A DNA stretch of 64,000 bases from Dromaius novaehollandiae. Taxonomy: Eukaryota > Chordata > Aves > Casuariiformes > Dromaiidae. The translations under genes and the position numbers were made by a program. The notes below the pieces were generated by a model, which was not told where the DNA came from, did not search any database, and saw only the letters and a program-made list of their open reading frames with translations. This document shows, in pieces, positions 42,230 to 54,732 of this stretch. Position 1 is the first letter of the stretch; every line of letters begins with the position of its first letter. The DNA is taken from positions 744,001 through 808,000 of the forward strand of contig NW_026991398.1 in the NCBI RefSeq assembly GCF_036370855.1, written 5' to 3'.

Positions 42230-43780
42230 CAAGTCCAGGTTGCCTCCAGTGAGGCCCATCAGCTGATCACATACAAGAACCTCGCAATCATCTTCCAAGC
42301 CCAGGGCCAGCTGCTGGCCTTTCAGCTTCCCTGATGGACATGAAGACTCAGCTCTGTGCCTGCTGCTACCCAATCAGGTCCTCCAGCAGAAGTGACCTCA
42401 CAATCACCATCCAAGACATGCACCAGCAGGGACAGGAGAGACCACAAAGTCAACATCCTAGCCCTGTGCCTGTGCGTAGCCTAGTAGGTACTCCATCAGC
42501 AGTGACCTCACAAGGAGCATCCAAGCAAATGAGCTGCTGCTATCCAATCAGGTCATCAAGAAGAAGGGACATGGCAAAGTCATTACCAAGCCAGAGGCCA
42601 GATCCTGGCCTATCAGGCATTCACAAACAATTCACCTGACAATCAGCATCCAATCCACGTGCCTACTACTGGTCTACCAGCTGCTTGGGCAGAAGGGACC
42701 TCACATGCACATGCCCCAGCCATGAGCCTGCTGCTGGTCTATCACAGCCTGAGACAGAAGTGACCTCACCACCACTTTCCCAGCAATGTGCCTGCTGCTG
42801 GCCCATCACCTGCACAGACAGAAGTGACATCACTTTCACCTTTATGGTCATGTGCCTCCTACTATCCGAGGTGCTTCTGAGAAATAACTGCTCTCATCAT
42901 AGTGTCCCCACCAGTCAGCCTTCATTCGGCCTACCAGCTGATCCTTGACAAGTAACCTCACAGCCCTCTTCCAAGCCCACCTGCCTGCAGCAGGCCTTTC
43001 AGCTTCTCAGAAGGACTGGACTTGCCATATGCCTGCTGCTATCCAAACAGGTACTCAGGCAGAAGTGACATCACAACACCCAAGCCATGTGCCTGCAAGT
43101 GGCCTGTCAGGTACTCAGGCAGAAGTGACTGCACAAACACCTTCTCTGCTCATGAGCCAGGGGCTGCCCTATCACATGCTGAGACAGAAGTGACCTCACA
43201 ATCAACATCCAAGCCATGTGCCTGATGTTGGCCTATCAGGTACTGAGACACAAGTGACCTCACAGACAGTTTCCCACCCATGTGCTTGCTCCTGCCCCAT
43301 CACCTGCACACACAGAAGTGACCTCACACTCACCTGCATGGCAATGATGTGCCTCAAACTGGCCTTTGAACTTTAGAGCCTATCAGCCTGTCAGATACCA
43401 GGTCCCTCATTGTATCGTCCAAGCCCAGGTGCCTGCTGCTGACATGTCAGCTTCTCAGGTGGACATGACCCAGCCCTGTGCCTGCTGCCATCCAATCAGG
43501 TATTCAGGCAGAAGTGTCTTCATAAACATCATCTAAGCTATGTGCCTGCTCCTGGCTTATCCACTACTGAGGTAGAAATGATCTCAAAAATCAGCATCCT
43601 AGCCATGGGCCTGCTGCTGGCCTATCAGGCACTCTGGCAGAAGTGACCTCCCAGACAGTTTCCCACCCACGTACTTGCTCCTGGCCCATCACCTGCAGAC
43701 ACACAAGTGACCACACAGTCAGCTGCATGGCCCTGTGTCTCCTAAGGGCCTACGAGCTTCTGAGACACAATGATGTCTTA
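42230..43780 (+). repeat. Minisatellite array, about 60-65 bp units, carrying TGACCTCA
   Basis: About 22-24 diverged units of the form TGCCTGCTGCTGGCCTATCA - GGTACTCAGGCAGAAG - TGACCTCACA - ATCAACATCCAAGCCATG. The core hexamer recurs at 43066, 43126, 43191, 43255 and 43319 (spacings 60, 65, 64, 64). A higher-order pattern is visible: a TTTCCCACCCATGTG...CATCACCTGCA variant recurs near 42777, 43270 and 43670, and an AGCTTCTCAGGTGGACATGA variant near 42325, 43005 and 43449. No coding content. Confidence 0.85.
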
Positions 43781-43789
43781 AAATACAGG

Positions 43790-44110
43790 CATGACACAAT
43801 AGATATTTGCCCTGCCATTCAGAGGGACCTCAGCAGGCTGGGGAAATGGGCACAGAGGAACCTCATCAAGTTCCACAAAGGGAAATGGAATGTCTTGCTC
43901 CAGCACACACTGAGTGCTGACTGGCTGGAAAGCAGCTCAGCAGTAAAGGACCTATCTGGGGGCCCTGGGAGGCAGCATGTAGCAGCATAAGCCAGCAACA
44001 CGTCCAATGGCAAAGGCAGTCCATGGCTTCCTGGGCTGCATTAGGAAGAGCGTTCCAGCAGGGCAAGGGCTCTGTGCCTGCAGGCTCTGTGTCAGCAGGA
44101 GATGGGCCTG
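43790..44110 (+). mobile_element. CR1 LINE fragment
   Basis: CR1 phrases such as CAGAGGGACCTCAGCAGGCT and GCATTAGGAAGAGCGTTCCA. It interrupts minisatellite-like sequence, which resumes at about 44110-44260. Confidence 0.75.
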
Positions 44111-46119
44111 CTCTCTAATCAGATACTCATCAGATACTGGCCCATCATCTCATGAGGTACAAATAACCTCACAGTCATCTTCCAAGCTCACTGCCAGCTG
44201 CTGGCCTTTCAGCCTCCTGATGGACATGATGACCCAGCTATGTGGGTTTCTTTTCTCTCTATGGAGAAAGGAGACACACTGGGATTTAGTCAGCATCCCA
44301 GCTGGAGATCCTGGCAAGAGCTCCAGAACCTGCAGGCCTCAACCAGCTCAGTGACACATTGCAGAACATGCTCAGCTGAGGAGCATGTGGAAAGGTGAGG
44401 AACATAATTCTGAGGGGGCTTTCAAGTTATTTGCATGAAACAACTTCAGCTGAGCAAGCTGATTGTCAGCTATAACCCATGAAGTGTTTCCTGCTGACTT
44501 GCGGGGAAGTGCTTGAGCATCACGACTCACTCTGGTATGCACGCCTGGGAGAAGTGTTTTTAAAGCCAATTATTTTCTAAGGAAATCCTTTATCTTTGGA
44601 GGTTTCCCTTATTTTACCCACTTTAAAAGCTAATGACTGTGGCAATGTTGCTTGAAAGGGTGCCTCTGAGAGCTCCACTGTGCCAAGACCTTTTCCCTGT
44701 TAACTGTGGGTGAAAAAAGTCCCACATGATCTAACCTGCTCTCTGAGGCCTCCTGCTCGATGTCAGCCCCTGGATGTTTTTTTCAGAGCTCAGGGCAGTG
44801 CGCAGGGTGCAGAGCGCAGCGGAGAGCCCCGAAGCAGGGAGGCCTTCAGCAGGAAGAGCTCAAGACCCTCTCCCCCCAACTATAATTCACTGGATTGAAG
44901 GGGGGTAATCGGATAGTTAAGTAATGGTTAATTGAGGGATACTACTGCATTATAAGCAAAGAGTTTCTAGGGTCTGCTGCATGAGAAGAAAAGAGTATCT
45001 GCACCAATTAGGTATATGGGTAGTATCCCCACGTAGCCTCTGCTAATAGGAGAGAGGGGTAACTGCTATGCCTCTAGCCTAAAAAAAAAATGTGGTTGTA
45101 CAGACCCCACAAGTGTTAAATTTAAGACTCTCCAACAAGGAACCCTTTCTGAAAGATGACCTCTTCTATTCCAAATACTCTAAGCTGCACATTTATATGA
45201 ATTTCACAGTCTATGTGGCATATCTGGCTGCAGATCCTGGCAAGAGCTTTGGAAGTTCAAGGCCTGAACCTCAGTGCACAGAAGGCAGCAGGCTGCCAGC
45301 ATCCCTGGCTCTGGCCACCAGGGCAGCCTGGGCCCTGCGAGCCAAGTCACCTCCTCACCTCCCAGGGCTCCCCAGCTCCCCAGCCTGGCAGCACTCCCCA
45401 CGCACAGCGCTGCTCTCTCCAGACACTTCCTCTCATGATAAGTACAAAGACACTGGAGCCACCACCCATCGCGAGCACAGGGCACCCCACCACTGTGACA
45501 CACCAAACCTCTGACCCCTCGCCTCCCAGAGCCAACACGTGCCTCTGCAGCAGGGACACACAGGACACAGCACCACACGTGGCAGCAGCCAGGGCACCCC
45601 CAGGGCCCCTAAACACACACAGACCAACTCTCCAGCAGTTCCATTACCTTCCAGTCCTCCCAGACCTTCCAACGGGGACTTCCTCTGAACAGTCCCGAAC
45701 AGCCCTGCCCTGCTCACTTCCCACCTCCAGGAATCCAAGGACAGAGATATCCTTCAGATCTGGGAGAAAAATCTCAGCAGCCCCCTGGTATTTTGATGGG
45801 GAAGAATATTCCGCAGCACACCAACACATAAAATCAGAGATTGCCAATGTCACTGCTCACACCAGCACTTCACTCATTTAGCAGCATAAAAATTCTAGCT
45901 GGACTCCCTCACCCACCGGCAGCAGGCTGTAAGCCTGTACTTAGGAAGAAGTGCATGGTTAAAGTCCACGTCTACATTCACCAGTGAACATCATCCACAT
46001 TTTAAACGTAGCAGTACTAATTCATGATGATGGAGTGGAATAAAATTGGTGTCAGATTGTGTGGAACATTATTGCCTACATCTGCTTGATTTATTAGTTG
46101 CATTTCTATATTGCTGTAG

Positions 46120-46560
46120 AGCTCTGCAGGTGTCAATCCCTCCTCCCGGCACACTCACCTAACCCAGGAATGACCTCACCACCAACATCCAAGCCATGGG
46201 CCTTCTCCTGGCCTATCAGCTGCTCGGAGAGAAGTGATCTCACAAGTCCATACCCCCACCAGGTGCCTGCTGATGGCCTATGGGCTTCAGAGACACAAGC
46301 TGCCTCAAAAGGAACTTCCCCTGCCATGAACATGCTGCTGCCCTACCAGGTACTCTGACCCAGGAGCCCTCACAGTCTGCTTCCACACCCATCTGCCTGC
46401 TGCTGGCCTATCAGGGACTCCGGCAGAAGTGACCTCATCATCAACAGCCCAGCCACAGGCCTCCTGCTGGCCTGGCAGCTACTGACAAAGAATCAATTTG
46501 ACACTGGGGATCTCCTGGCCCAGCTCTCGCAGACAGCCATGACCTCCCTGCCCACAGCCC
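46120..46560 (+). repeat. Minisatellite segment
   Basis: Six to seven diverged units of the 42230-43780 family with GACCTCACC at 46165 and GTGACCTCATC near 46429. Reverse counterpart of 930-1370 and 61870-62290. Confidence 0.7.
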
Positions 46561-46999
46561 GGCCACGTGGCTATTGCCGCCTGCAGCTGCCCCTGCCTCC
46601 CCCAGGGCTCAGCCAGCTCCTGAGCGGCCGCCCGGACTCGCCCCGGGGCCTCACAACGATCACAGTGCAGCAGAACACCCATTACGCACCAGTTACTGCC
46701 CCAAGAGAACATCAGCTCCTGCCTAGGTCGCACCTACACCTGGCCTGTGAAACTTAGCAATTGCAGAAAGGCCTGCAAGCAATTCTGGGCAACATCTAAC
46801 AGGAGGATTGCATGGGAGCAGCGACCATGGAGCTGCAGACAGCAGGGCCTCATGACCCAGCCACAGGGAGAAGCCTTCCCACAACTGCCAAGTCTGGTTC
46901 CTGCCCCAGTGCTGAACACACCCAGCAGATCCTCCACACCCCCAGGACAACAAGCACTCTCCTGCTTGGGGCCCTGACACTCTGAGACACGGGCAAGGA

Positions 47000-47760
47000 C
47001 TGCGGCCAGGGCATCTCAGCGGGGGAAACCAGCAGAGCCGGGATTCAGCAGCTCTGCAGCCCGGCCTGGGAGCAGGGCTAATGGCACTGGCCAGGGCAGC
47101 ACTGGCCGCCCAGCAGCTGCCCAGGCCCTGCAGGAGCCCAGCAGCTCCCAGCACAGAGCTGCTCTGCAAACACCCTCCCGGCTGCTGCCAGGGCTGCAGG
47201 GCTGCGGCCCAGCAAGAGGCCCGGAGCAGCCACAGCGGCTGGGGCCCGGCGGGTCCCGCGGGGACAGCCTCTCTGCGAGCCCTGGGAAATGCACTGTTCA
47301 GGACAAAAGCGAGACTGGGTGCCAGAGCCCGTGGGCAGTGTCCTGCTGCCCCTGGGCAGCACAGGGCCGGGCAGGGCAGGGCCCTCTTGCCCCTTCAACC
47401 CCAGCTCCCTGCCTGCAGCAACGCCGAGGCTCAGCAGCCCTCACGCTGCGCCCGGCAGGGCTGGGCTCCGGCGCATCGCTCCACAGGGCTGAGGAGCCCC
47501 GGGGCCCCGGGGCAGCCAGGGCCAGAGCAGCTCTGGGCCTGCCGGTGCTGGGCAGCGGAGGTGTGGGGCCGGGAGGGGGTGGGGGAGATGGCCCTGCTGG
47601 GCTGCCCCCAGCACTGCCCCCCACGGCTCAGAGAAACAGGCTTGGGGTCAGCAGGGCCTTGTGGTGTGGCAATGGCACCCCCACCTGTTCCCAAGCTGCT
47701 CCCCCAAACAGGCTGTCTTTTGGGTGCAGAGGTTTGACCCCAGTTTGCAGGAGGACATCT
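47000..47760. other. GC-rich, CpG-bearing core of block alpha (inverted copy)
   Basis: Very GC-rich stretch with many CpGs (for example CGGGTCCCGCGGGG near 47249), nearly identical to the reverse of 60640-61400. A 218-codon frame (47081-47737) and frames on the other strand are open, as expected from composition. It could be a CpG-island-like promoter or a gene-conversion hot core. No protein domain is recognised. Confidence 0.5.
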
Positions 47761-48769
47761 GAAGATGGCATCTCTGAGCTGAAAGCATGCTCCGCCAAGC
47801 TGAAGGCAGAAGAGGATCCATGGGGAAGGAAGAGAGCTTCTCCCAAACAAATAGACACCTTAGGGTTGCCAGCAAGGGCATTTCCAGAAGGCTCTTGGGA
47901 GCCCCGTGAAACTGCAGACCACCCCAGCCTCTGGGAAGCAGCACCCCTTTCCTCTCAGAGCCAGATCCCAAACGGGGACCCAGTCCCAGGGAAACCTGGA
48001 CCTGGATTGCCCCCACTCCCACAGGATCCTTTGGGCTTAGGGCCGAGCCCCAGCACCCAGGAGTCCTGGCTGCCACATTGTCCCCCCAGCCAGTCAGGAC
48101 TCTACAACAAGGCTCTTGTGGCAACCTGCAGTGGTGTGCAGCCACCCCCACAGCCCAGGATCCACTGTCCTTTTTGCAGTTAACAGTCTCTGTGCAACCC
48201 CTCAGGAAGGAGCTCCCAAAGCCCTTACCCTCAGTGGAGAGCTTCAGGAGCACTGGGAACAAGGAACTGTGGTCTGGGCTGATGGTAGTGGTCCAGCAGT
48301 CCTCCATCTTGCTTGTCCTCTTGCCCTTGGCTCGCCTTTCCAGACAAGGAGGAAGGACACTCTTCCTGTCTCATTACACAAAAGTCTCTGATGTGCCCTT
48401 GCTCCTCTGCCTGCTGGTGAGGGGTCCCAGTGCAGCTCCCATCCCCTCTCCTTGCCCCGGAGTGGCTCCAAAGGGCAGTGGCAGGCAGCACATGAGCGGT
48501 GCCCAGCAGTGACCAGGCCTTGCAGGGAAGTGAGGGTACCCCTGTGGCACCAGGGAGACCTCTGTGTGAGGTGGCACATCCCACTATGACCTCAGTTCAT
48601 GTCATCTGGGGGATCAGGACGTCACTGCCATGGAGATGGCACAGCCAGGGCGAGAGCAGAGAGAGTTCCCCTCATGTCCTGGAAAGCAGTCACCTCCCTT
48701 CACCCCCTGAGTCCCCACAGCTTTCCAAGATGATAGAGAGATGCCTTACTAGATAGCAGCCAGCTCTCT

Positions 48770-49770
48770 CAGCACCCTTAGCTGCAGCCCATCCAATCCT
48801 GTAGGCCTGTGTTCTTGCAGATAATACCTGACTCAACCCTCAGGCACTGCTGTTTTGTTTTTCTCCTTGCAAGTCCTGACTCTAAGCACAATGGCCTGGG
48901 AGACCTTGTTGTTGGAGACTGAAGCAAAGGCATTGAGTTCCCCAGACCTATCTGCATCTGCTGATACCAGATTCCTGCCCCATTCAGCCATGGGCTCACA
49001 TTTTCCTTGTTTATGCTTTTACTGTTTCTGAAGGAATAGCAGATCATCTTTGTGCCTTTGACATCCCTTGAAAGCATCAATCCTAGAGGAGCTATGGCTT
49101 TCCTAACCACTTCCCTGGACAATATTTCTGAATTCCCCCTTTGCAGCCTCTCCCTGCTGCCCATTCCTGTGTGCTGCCTTTTTGTACTAGAGCTCAGTGA
49201 GGAGTTCCCTGTTTAGCCACCCTGTCTCCTGAGATGTCTACCTGTTCTCCTGGGTATCAGTATGGGCCATTCTTGAGCTTGGAGGATGCTGCCTTAAAGA
49301 CCTGCCAGCTTTCCTGAGCTACTTTGCCCTGCAGACAGATTCCCATGGGATTCCTCCACCAGTCTCCCCAGTAGGCCCAAGTCTGCTCCTCTGACATCCA
49401 GAGTCTGGACTCTGCTACTCTTCCTCCTCGCTCCCCTCAGGAGCAGGAGCTCCACTACCTCGTGGCCACTGCAGGCAAGGCTGACACTGATTATCCCATC
49501 CCTGGTCAGTTCTTCCTTGTTTGCAGGTTCCAGGTCCAGGAAGGTGTCACCCTTGTTGACCTGACTGGCTTAGCTGCGCTGAGTTGTCCTCCACAGCCTC
49601 CAGAATCCTCCTGGACTGTTTGCACCCTGCTGCATTGCCCTCCCAATGAATGTCAGGGAGATTAAAGTCTCCCCATAGGAACCGGGGTCTGTGATCCACA
49701 GACTTCCTCAGGTTGCTAAAAGATTTGCAGTTCTGCAACAGCCTGTGCATCTCCCCTTCCTCTTGTTTGT
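48770..49770 (-). mobile_element. CR1 LINE ORF2 fragment
   Basis: On the minus strand, 49547-49750 encodes the CR1 endonuclease end (WGDFNLPDIHWEGNAAGCKQ) and 48778-49164 encodes the linker before the RT domain (KENVSPWLNGAGIWY). Stops and shifts are present. It separates block alpha copy 2 from OR unit E. Confidence 0.88.
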
Positions 49771-51437
49771 GGACTGGTCTATGTGCATTTGTGTATATTT
49801 GGGCTACAGGACCTCAGCTGTGGCACCAGGGCTGAGTGCAGACTTGCCACAGTGAAACCTGTTCCCCAGAGCCAAGGACGCCGTGTATGCAATGGCCCCA
49901 CTTCAGAGCAGAGACCTGCTGGTGTAGCTAGCAAATTGGAATGTAATGATGATATGAGGCACCCACTAAGAGAGCAAACCCTGCAGTAGCCAAGGCCAGG
50001 GAAAAACAGAGCTGGGCCGTGCAGCTGTGGCAGGAGAAGTGCATTGTACCCAAGATGACTTTACAGCACCTTGGGGCCTGTGATAGAAGTTACCAGATGT
50101 CCAGGAAGGACAAGGTGCCACTGAGAAGGTCCCTGGGCCTGAACAGCCTGCAGTGTAGCCACGCAGTAGCTGCATCATTAGTACGGTCCCTGTTCATATC
50201 ATTGGGCATGAGAAAAGGCTTAGGGAGCAGAAAACGAGCAGGGTTTGAGAGTCTAGGCACAGACGTGGAGACCTTGGTGCAATGTGCCTTCTATCTTTGC
50301 AGCATGCTCAGATGTAGATGGCATGGCCTAAAGGCAGTGGTTGTTGGAGATCCATTGCCTGAGATGCTCTGGGGTGTTTGTCCAGCAATCACTCCAAAGG
50401 GCATGATTTTCCTGTCGGTCCTGTGCTGTATCAGCTAGAAACATGGTGGTTGTGCCAGACACCCCATGCACCTGATGTGGCTCTGCAAGCCTATTGTCAT
50501 TGCATTAGATCAAGTGTCTGCACTGAATTCCATTAGCTGAATTACATTAGCTCCACCTGGCCCCCAACTGATGCTCCGGAAGGATTTGGGTCTCATAGTT
50601 GCTGCATCAGAGCAAGCAGACACTTGCACATATCTTGGACCACCTCTGGCACTACAAATGTCAGAAGGTGTTTGTGTGTGAACAACTGACTCCCATTCTC
50701 CATCTCCATTGATCACAGTGGGAGCTTAGACAAGGAGCTCGCATGCAGATACCCATTCTGTATACACCAAAACTTGGACAAGGAGAATCGCACCTCCTAT
50801 GAGCTTGTGGAGTGCATGGGAGGGAACTGATTCCCACTTCATCTCAGGGGCTTCTCAGTGGGCATTAGATGCATTGATTAATTCCTCTAAATCAGCCCCT
50901 GAAGCACAAGTCAATGACCTCACTCTCATCCCTGTCTATGTGCCCTGATGGGAGCAGGGCTTTCTAGAGTGGGACATTTCCACCTCTCAGATAACCATCC
51001 TCTGATGAGACCAACTGCAATACTGCAGTCAGTCTCTCTCCACTGCTTAGAGAGGGACCATCTGTGTTTATTTTAGTCCACTTCAGTGGACATTTTCCAA
51101 GGGTGACTCTGCTGCCTTTCTGGTGATGTCAGCCCTGGAGCCCCGGGAACATCTTGAGGGTGCACAGGGTACAGACAGAGCAAGTCACGTCTTCAGCTGG
51201 GCCTCTGCTCCTGAGCTGGGCCTGGCCTCTGGGACTGCAGGAGCCCATGGCAACCTGGCAGGCACTGCAGAGAGACAGCTCTGTCCAGGAGCAGCTGCTC
51301 TTAAAGGAGCAGCAAGACTCAGGTCACTGCCTGCAGGGGCCAGGATGAGATGAGCGACTCAGAAGTTAAAGACAGTCAGGAACAGGAGGATAGCTGAGAG
51401 TTCACTGTGAGGAGAAATCTTCACCACCCTCGACACA

Positions 51438-51443
51438 GTAAGT
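51438..51443 (+). promoter_or_regulatory. Conserved 5' splice donor, unit E
   Basis: GACACA|GTAAGT. With the acceptor ending at 53773 it predicts a 2336-bp intron. The EBF-like motif of the other units is not intact here (TTTTCCAAGGGTG near 51091). Confidence 0.5.
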
Positions 51444-52498
51444 CTCTGGCTGCAGGGCAATGCTGCTGTGGTTCCTGGAGGTTTCTTCTGCAGCTGGCAC
51501 CTTCCACAGCTGAGAGGGTCTGTCAGGGTGGCTCTCCCAGCTTCTCCTGTTTGGAGCAGGTGGTGCTTTAGAGCAGGGATTCCCAGCTGTCAGATTGACA
51601 GGGCATCACAGCTACCTTCTTGAGGGGATGGTGCAGGGATGTGAAGCTGGGGTGTGCACCTAGGTCTGCCCAGGGCTGTAGTTCAGAGCAGTGTCCCTGC
51701 ACCCCAGGGTGCTGTGTGCCTGGGGCAGTGGCTCTGCCGCCTGTGAGGGTCAGCACTCAGCCTGCCCAGGGAACTCCTCAAGACGTTGCAGGGAGAAGCT
51801 CTGGGTGGGAGGATCGAAGGGCAGGTTCATTCTCCCATTGAGAGGGTGCTGCATAGATCAGGGCTGCTCACTGCTCCAGCTCATGCACAGGAGATTTCAG
51901 AGGGGACTTTGCAAAAGGAAGGTGAAGGCAAGTGTTTACTGAAAGAAAAGGCAATTCCCTGAGATGGTGCTTTAAGTTTCCTTCCACCTGCAAAGGGGAA
52001 GATGGAAATGGAGCTGTCAGGTTTGGACATGCGACTGAAACTCATTAACTTACCTGCACACAGAGGGATGCCCCTGGACAATGCCCTGCTGCTGGGAGGT
52101 TTCTGCAGGGCAGACTAGAGCACCCTGGGGAAGGCTTTGGCATCACATGACTGACCATGATTTGCTCACTTCTCTCCTCCCGTGATGTCTCTGTTAGCAA
52201 TTCTCTACCATTCCCTGCCCATCCCTGCTGCCTGGAGCTGTTTCTGCCAAGAGCTTTTTCTCTGTACCAAGGTCTTTTCCCAGTCGGTGTTCACAGACCC
52301 CATCCCCCATTCTATGTTCTGTGATGGACAGAAACCTCCCAGGTCAGGGCCCTGGCCAGGGCCATCTCTGTGCTCGCAGGTCCTGAGGAGCAGGTCAGAG
52401 AAACCCTGATGAGGCCATGGAGGTGATGGTGGTGCTGTCTGCAGGCTGAGGTGGGGATGAAGGGACTTGCTGAGGTTTCTCACAGACTTTTTGCTCTG

Positions 52499-52518
52499 TC
52501 TCTCTCTTAAGAGAGAGA
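52499..52518. repeat. Perfect 20-bp palindrome
   Basis: TCTCTCTCTTAAGAGAGAGA, two 10-base arms with no spacer, in the predicted intron of OR E. It is an isolated (TC)n/(GA)n inversion, and the other units show no equivalent. Confidence 0.9.
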
Positions 52519-53754
52519 GCTGACTCTTACTGAGCTGTTTCCCTCTTAAGGAGAACCCATCTTTAGGACCCTTGCCTGTTTCTCTGGAGTGTCCTGCCAA
52601 GCTGCAAGCTGCCCTGCAGAAGAGCACAGCTTCCTTGGAGCATTTCTGTGATATCTGAGCATCCTTGGTCTGCTCCTGTGAGTCAGAAACCTTGTCACAC
52701 TCCTCATCACTCCCTCCATCTCTGGGCTGAGAGAGAAGAATTTGGAAATCTTCACTGTGAAACTGAACTCCTCTGCTCCCAGCTCAGTCCAGTTTCTTTC
52801 TTAGAGGAACTTGTGAGTGTGGTTGTCCTTTATCTGAGTGAGGTGCAAGTGCAGGGCAGTGAGGGGCAAAACTCACTGGCAGACCAGATCCCAGGACTCT
52901 GTACAAAGTCACAGGGAGCCCTTTTTTCCTGCTCGGGTGCACAAGTGCTCATGCTGAAATACCAAAGATTTCTAGCCCATCCAAGAATGCTCCCACAGTG
53001 TAATGGAGGCATCTAAAATCTAAATCAATATATAATCAGACTCCTCTGCTGCAGGTTATTTTCTGGAGATAATAAGTATCAAAATATTGAGCAGTCCTTC
53101 CACGTAAGGGGTGGACATAGTTTGCTGCAGGACGTGCACATCAGAACCAGTCCCTTGCCATTCCCACTACACTACACATTCCCACTACTGGACAAAGAGC
53201 ACAGATGGTAAATTGGCATGAGGAAATGGTTTATCTCACTGGAAGGGGGACATCTAGAAAAAGTCAGGTCAGCCCCTGCCTTCCCTTGCCTGTGCCTCTC
53301 CCTTGCTAGGGTGGGAGCTGATGTGACTGATCCAGATACAGACACCTCTGTCCAAGAGGGCAAGACTGGGGGGGGGATGAATCCCTCACGAGGGTCTTCT
53401 CTTTCAGACAGAGCTGCCATGAGTGCTGTAGTCAGCTCTCATTGTGGTAAATAGAGAATATCCCCCCTGGGTCACTGGACCAAGCCCCCTCCACCCAGCT
53501 GATGTAGTCTGTTCCCAGTTGTCCCCCCAAATACCTGGGACTGTTTGACATGTTCATTTACACCTGCGGCAAAGCACAACCGACTCCTCTGGAGCTACGG
53601 GCAGAGGCCCCTGCTGCACAGGACACACTCAGCCAGAGCAAACCAGAGCCCCAGAAAGGGAGCTGAACGAAGGTAAAGGATAGAGGAAATGTGGGGGTTT
53701 CTATGCGAAACAGAATGGGTTTGGCTCAGAGAAGGCTGACCTAACTTGACACTG

Positions 53755-53773
53755 TCTTTTCCTCCTTGGACAG
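53755..53773 (+). promoter_or_regulatory. 3' splice acceptor before OR E coding exon
   Basis: TCTTTTCCTCCTTGGACAG, 23 bases before the ATG. Nearly identical to the OR B acceptor. Confidence 0.55.
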
Positions 53774-53796
53774 TCCACAAAGCCCCGAGGAAGCAA

Positions 53797-54732
53797 ATGT
53801 CCAACAGCAGCTCCTTCAACGAGTTCCTCCTCCTGGCATTCGCCGACACCCAGGAGCTGCAGCTCTTGCATTTCTTGCTGTTCCTGGGCATCTACCTGGC
53901 TGCCCTCCTGGGCAACGGCCTCATCATCACAGCCGTAGCCTGCGACCACCACCTCCACACCCCCATGTACTTCTTCCTCCTCAACCTCTCTCTCCTCGAC
54001 CTTGGCATCATCTCCACCACTGTCCCCAAATCCATGGCCAATTCCCTGTGGGACACCAGGGCCATTTCCTACTCGGGATGTGCTGCCCAGGCCTTTTTCT
54101 TCTTTTTTTTATTTGCAACAGAGTTTCATCTCCTCACAGTCATGGCCTATGACCGCTTTGTTGCCATCTGCAGACCTCTGCACTACAGAACCCTCATGGA
54201 CAGCAGAGCTTGTGTCAAAATGGCAGCAGCTGCCTGGGCCAGTGGTTCTCTCCATGCTCTCCTGCACACTGCTAACACATTTTCAATACCACTCTGCCAA
54301 GGCAACACAGTGGACCAGTTCTTCTGTGAAGTGCCCCAGATCCTCAAGCTCTCCTGCTCAGACGCCTACCTCAGGGAAGTGGGGCTTCTTGCGGTTGGTA
54401 CCTGTTTATCTTTGGGGTGTTTCATTTTCATTGTGGTGTCCTACGTGCAGATCGTCACAGTCGTGCTGAGGATCCCCTCTGAGCAGGGCCGGCACAAAGC
54501 CTTTTCCATGTGCCTCCCTCACCTGGCTGTGGTCTCCCTGTTTGTCAGCACTGTCATGTTTGCCTACCTGAAGCCCCCCTCCCTCTCCTCCCCATCTCTG
54601 GATCTGGTGGTGGCTGTTCTGTACTCGGTGGTGCCTCCAGCAGTGAACCCCCTCATCTACAGCATGAGGAACAAGGAGCTCAAGGATGCCCTGAGGAAAC
54701 TGGTTCAGTTAGTACTGTTTCAGCAGCAATAA
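53797..54732 (+). CDS. Olfactory receptor, OR14-like (OR E)
   Basis: A 311-residue OR with every family hallmark: NSS sequon at N3, LLGNGL, PMYFFLLNLSLLDL, Cys95 before TM3, MAYDRFVAIC with the DRY-type arginine kept, EL2 cysteines 167, 177 and 187 (LKLSC), KAFSMCLPH, and NPLIYSMRNKELKDAL. TM3 holds an unusual run of phenylalanines (FFFFFLF). The start at 53797 matches the conserved MSNSSSF; the upstream in-frame ATG at 53746 is in the predicted intron. A polyadenylation hexamer follows 210 bases after the stop. It is the best-preserved receptor here, although its putative promoter differs most from the other units. Confidence 0.95.
   Translation: MSNSSSFNEFLLLAFADTQELQLLHFLLFLGIYLAALLGNGLIITAVACDHHLHTPMYFFLLNLSLLDLGIISTTVPKSMANSLWDTRAISYSGCAAQAFFFFFLFATEFHLLTVMAYDRFVAICRPLHYRTLMDSRACVKMAAAAWASGSLHALLHTANTFSIPLCQGNTVDQFFCEVPQILKLSCSDAYLREVGLLAVGTCLSLGCFIFIVVSYVQIVTVVLRIPSEQGRHKAFSMCLPHLAVVSLFVSTVMFAYLKPPSLSSPSLDLVVAVLYSVVPPAVNPLIYSMRNKELKDALRKLVQLVLFQQQ

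Larger units (their letters stand above)
44300..48715 (-). repeat. Segmental duplication block alpha, copy 2 (inverted)
   Basis: Reverse complement of 59620-64000 over its full length and of 1-3270 over its first 2.7 kb. Identity is high (a few percent difference) from about 44900 to 47760. It is clearly lower between 47760 and 48715, where I count roughly 15-20% differences in sampled stretches. No gene recognised. Confidence 0.88.

Noticed and set aside
42230..43780. CRISPR-like array
   Set aside because: Units are diverged end to end with no fixed repeat/unique spacer alternation, and the host is clearly avian.
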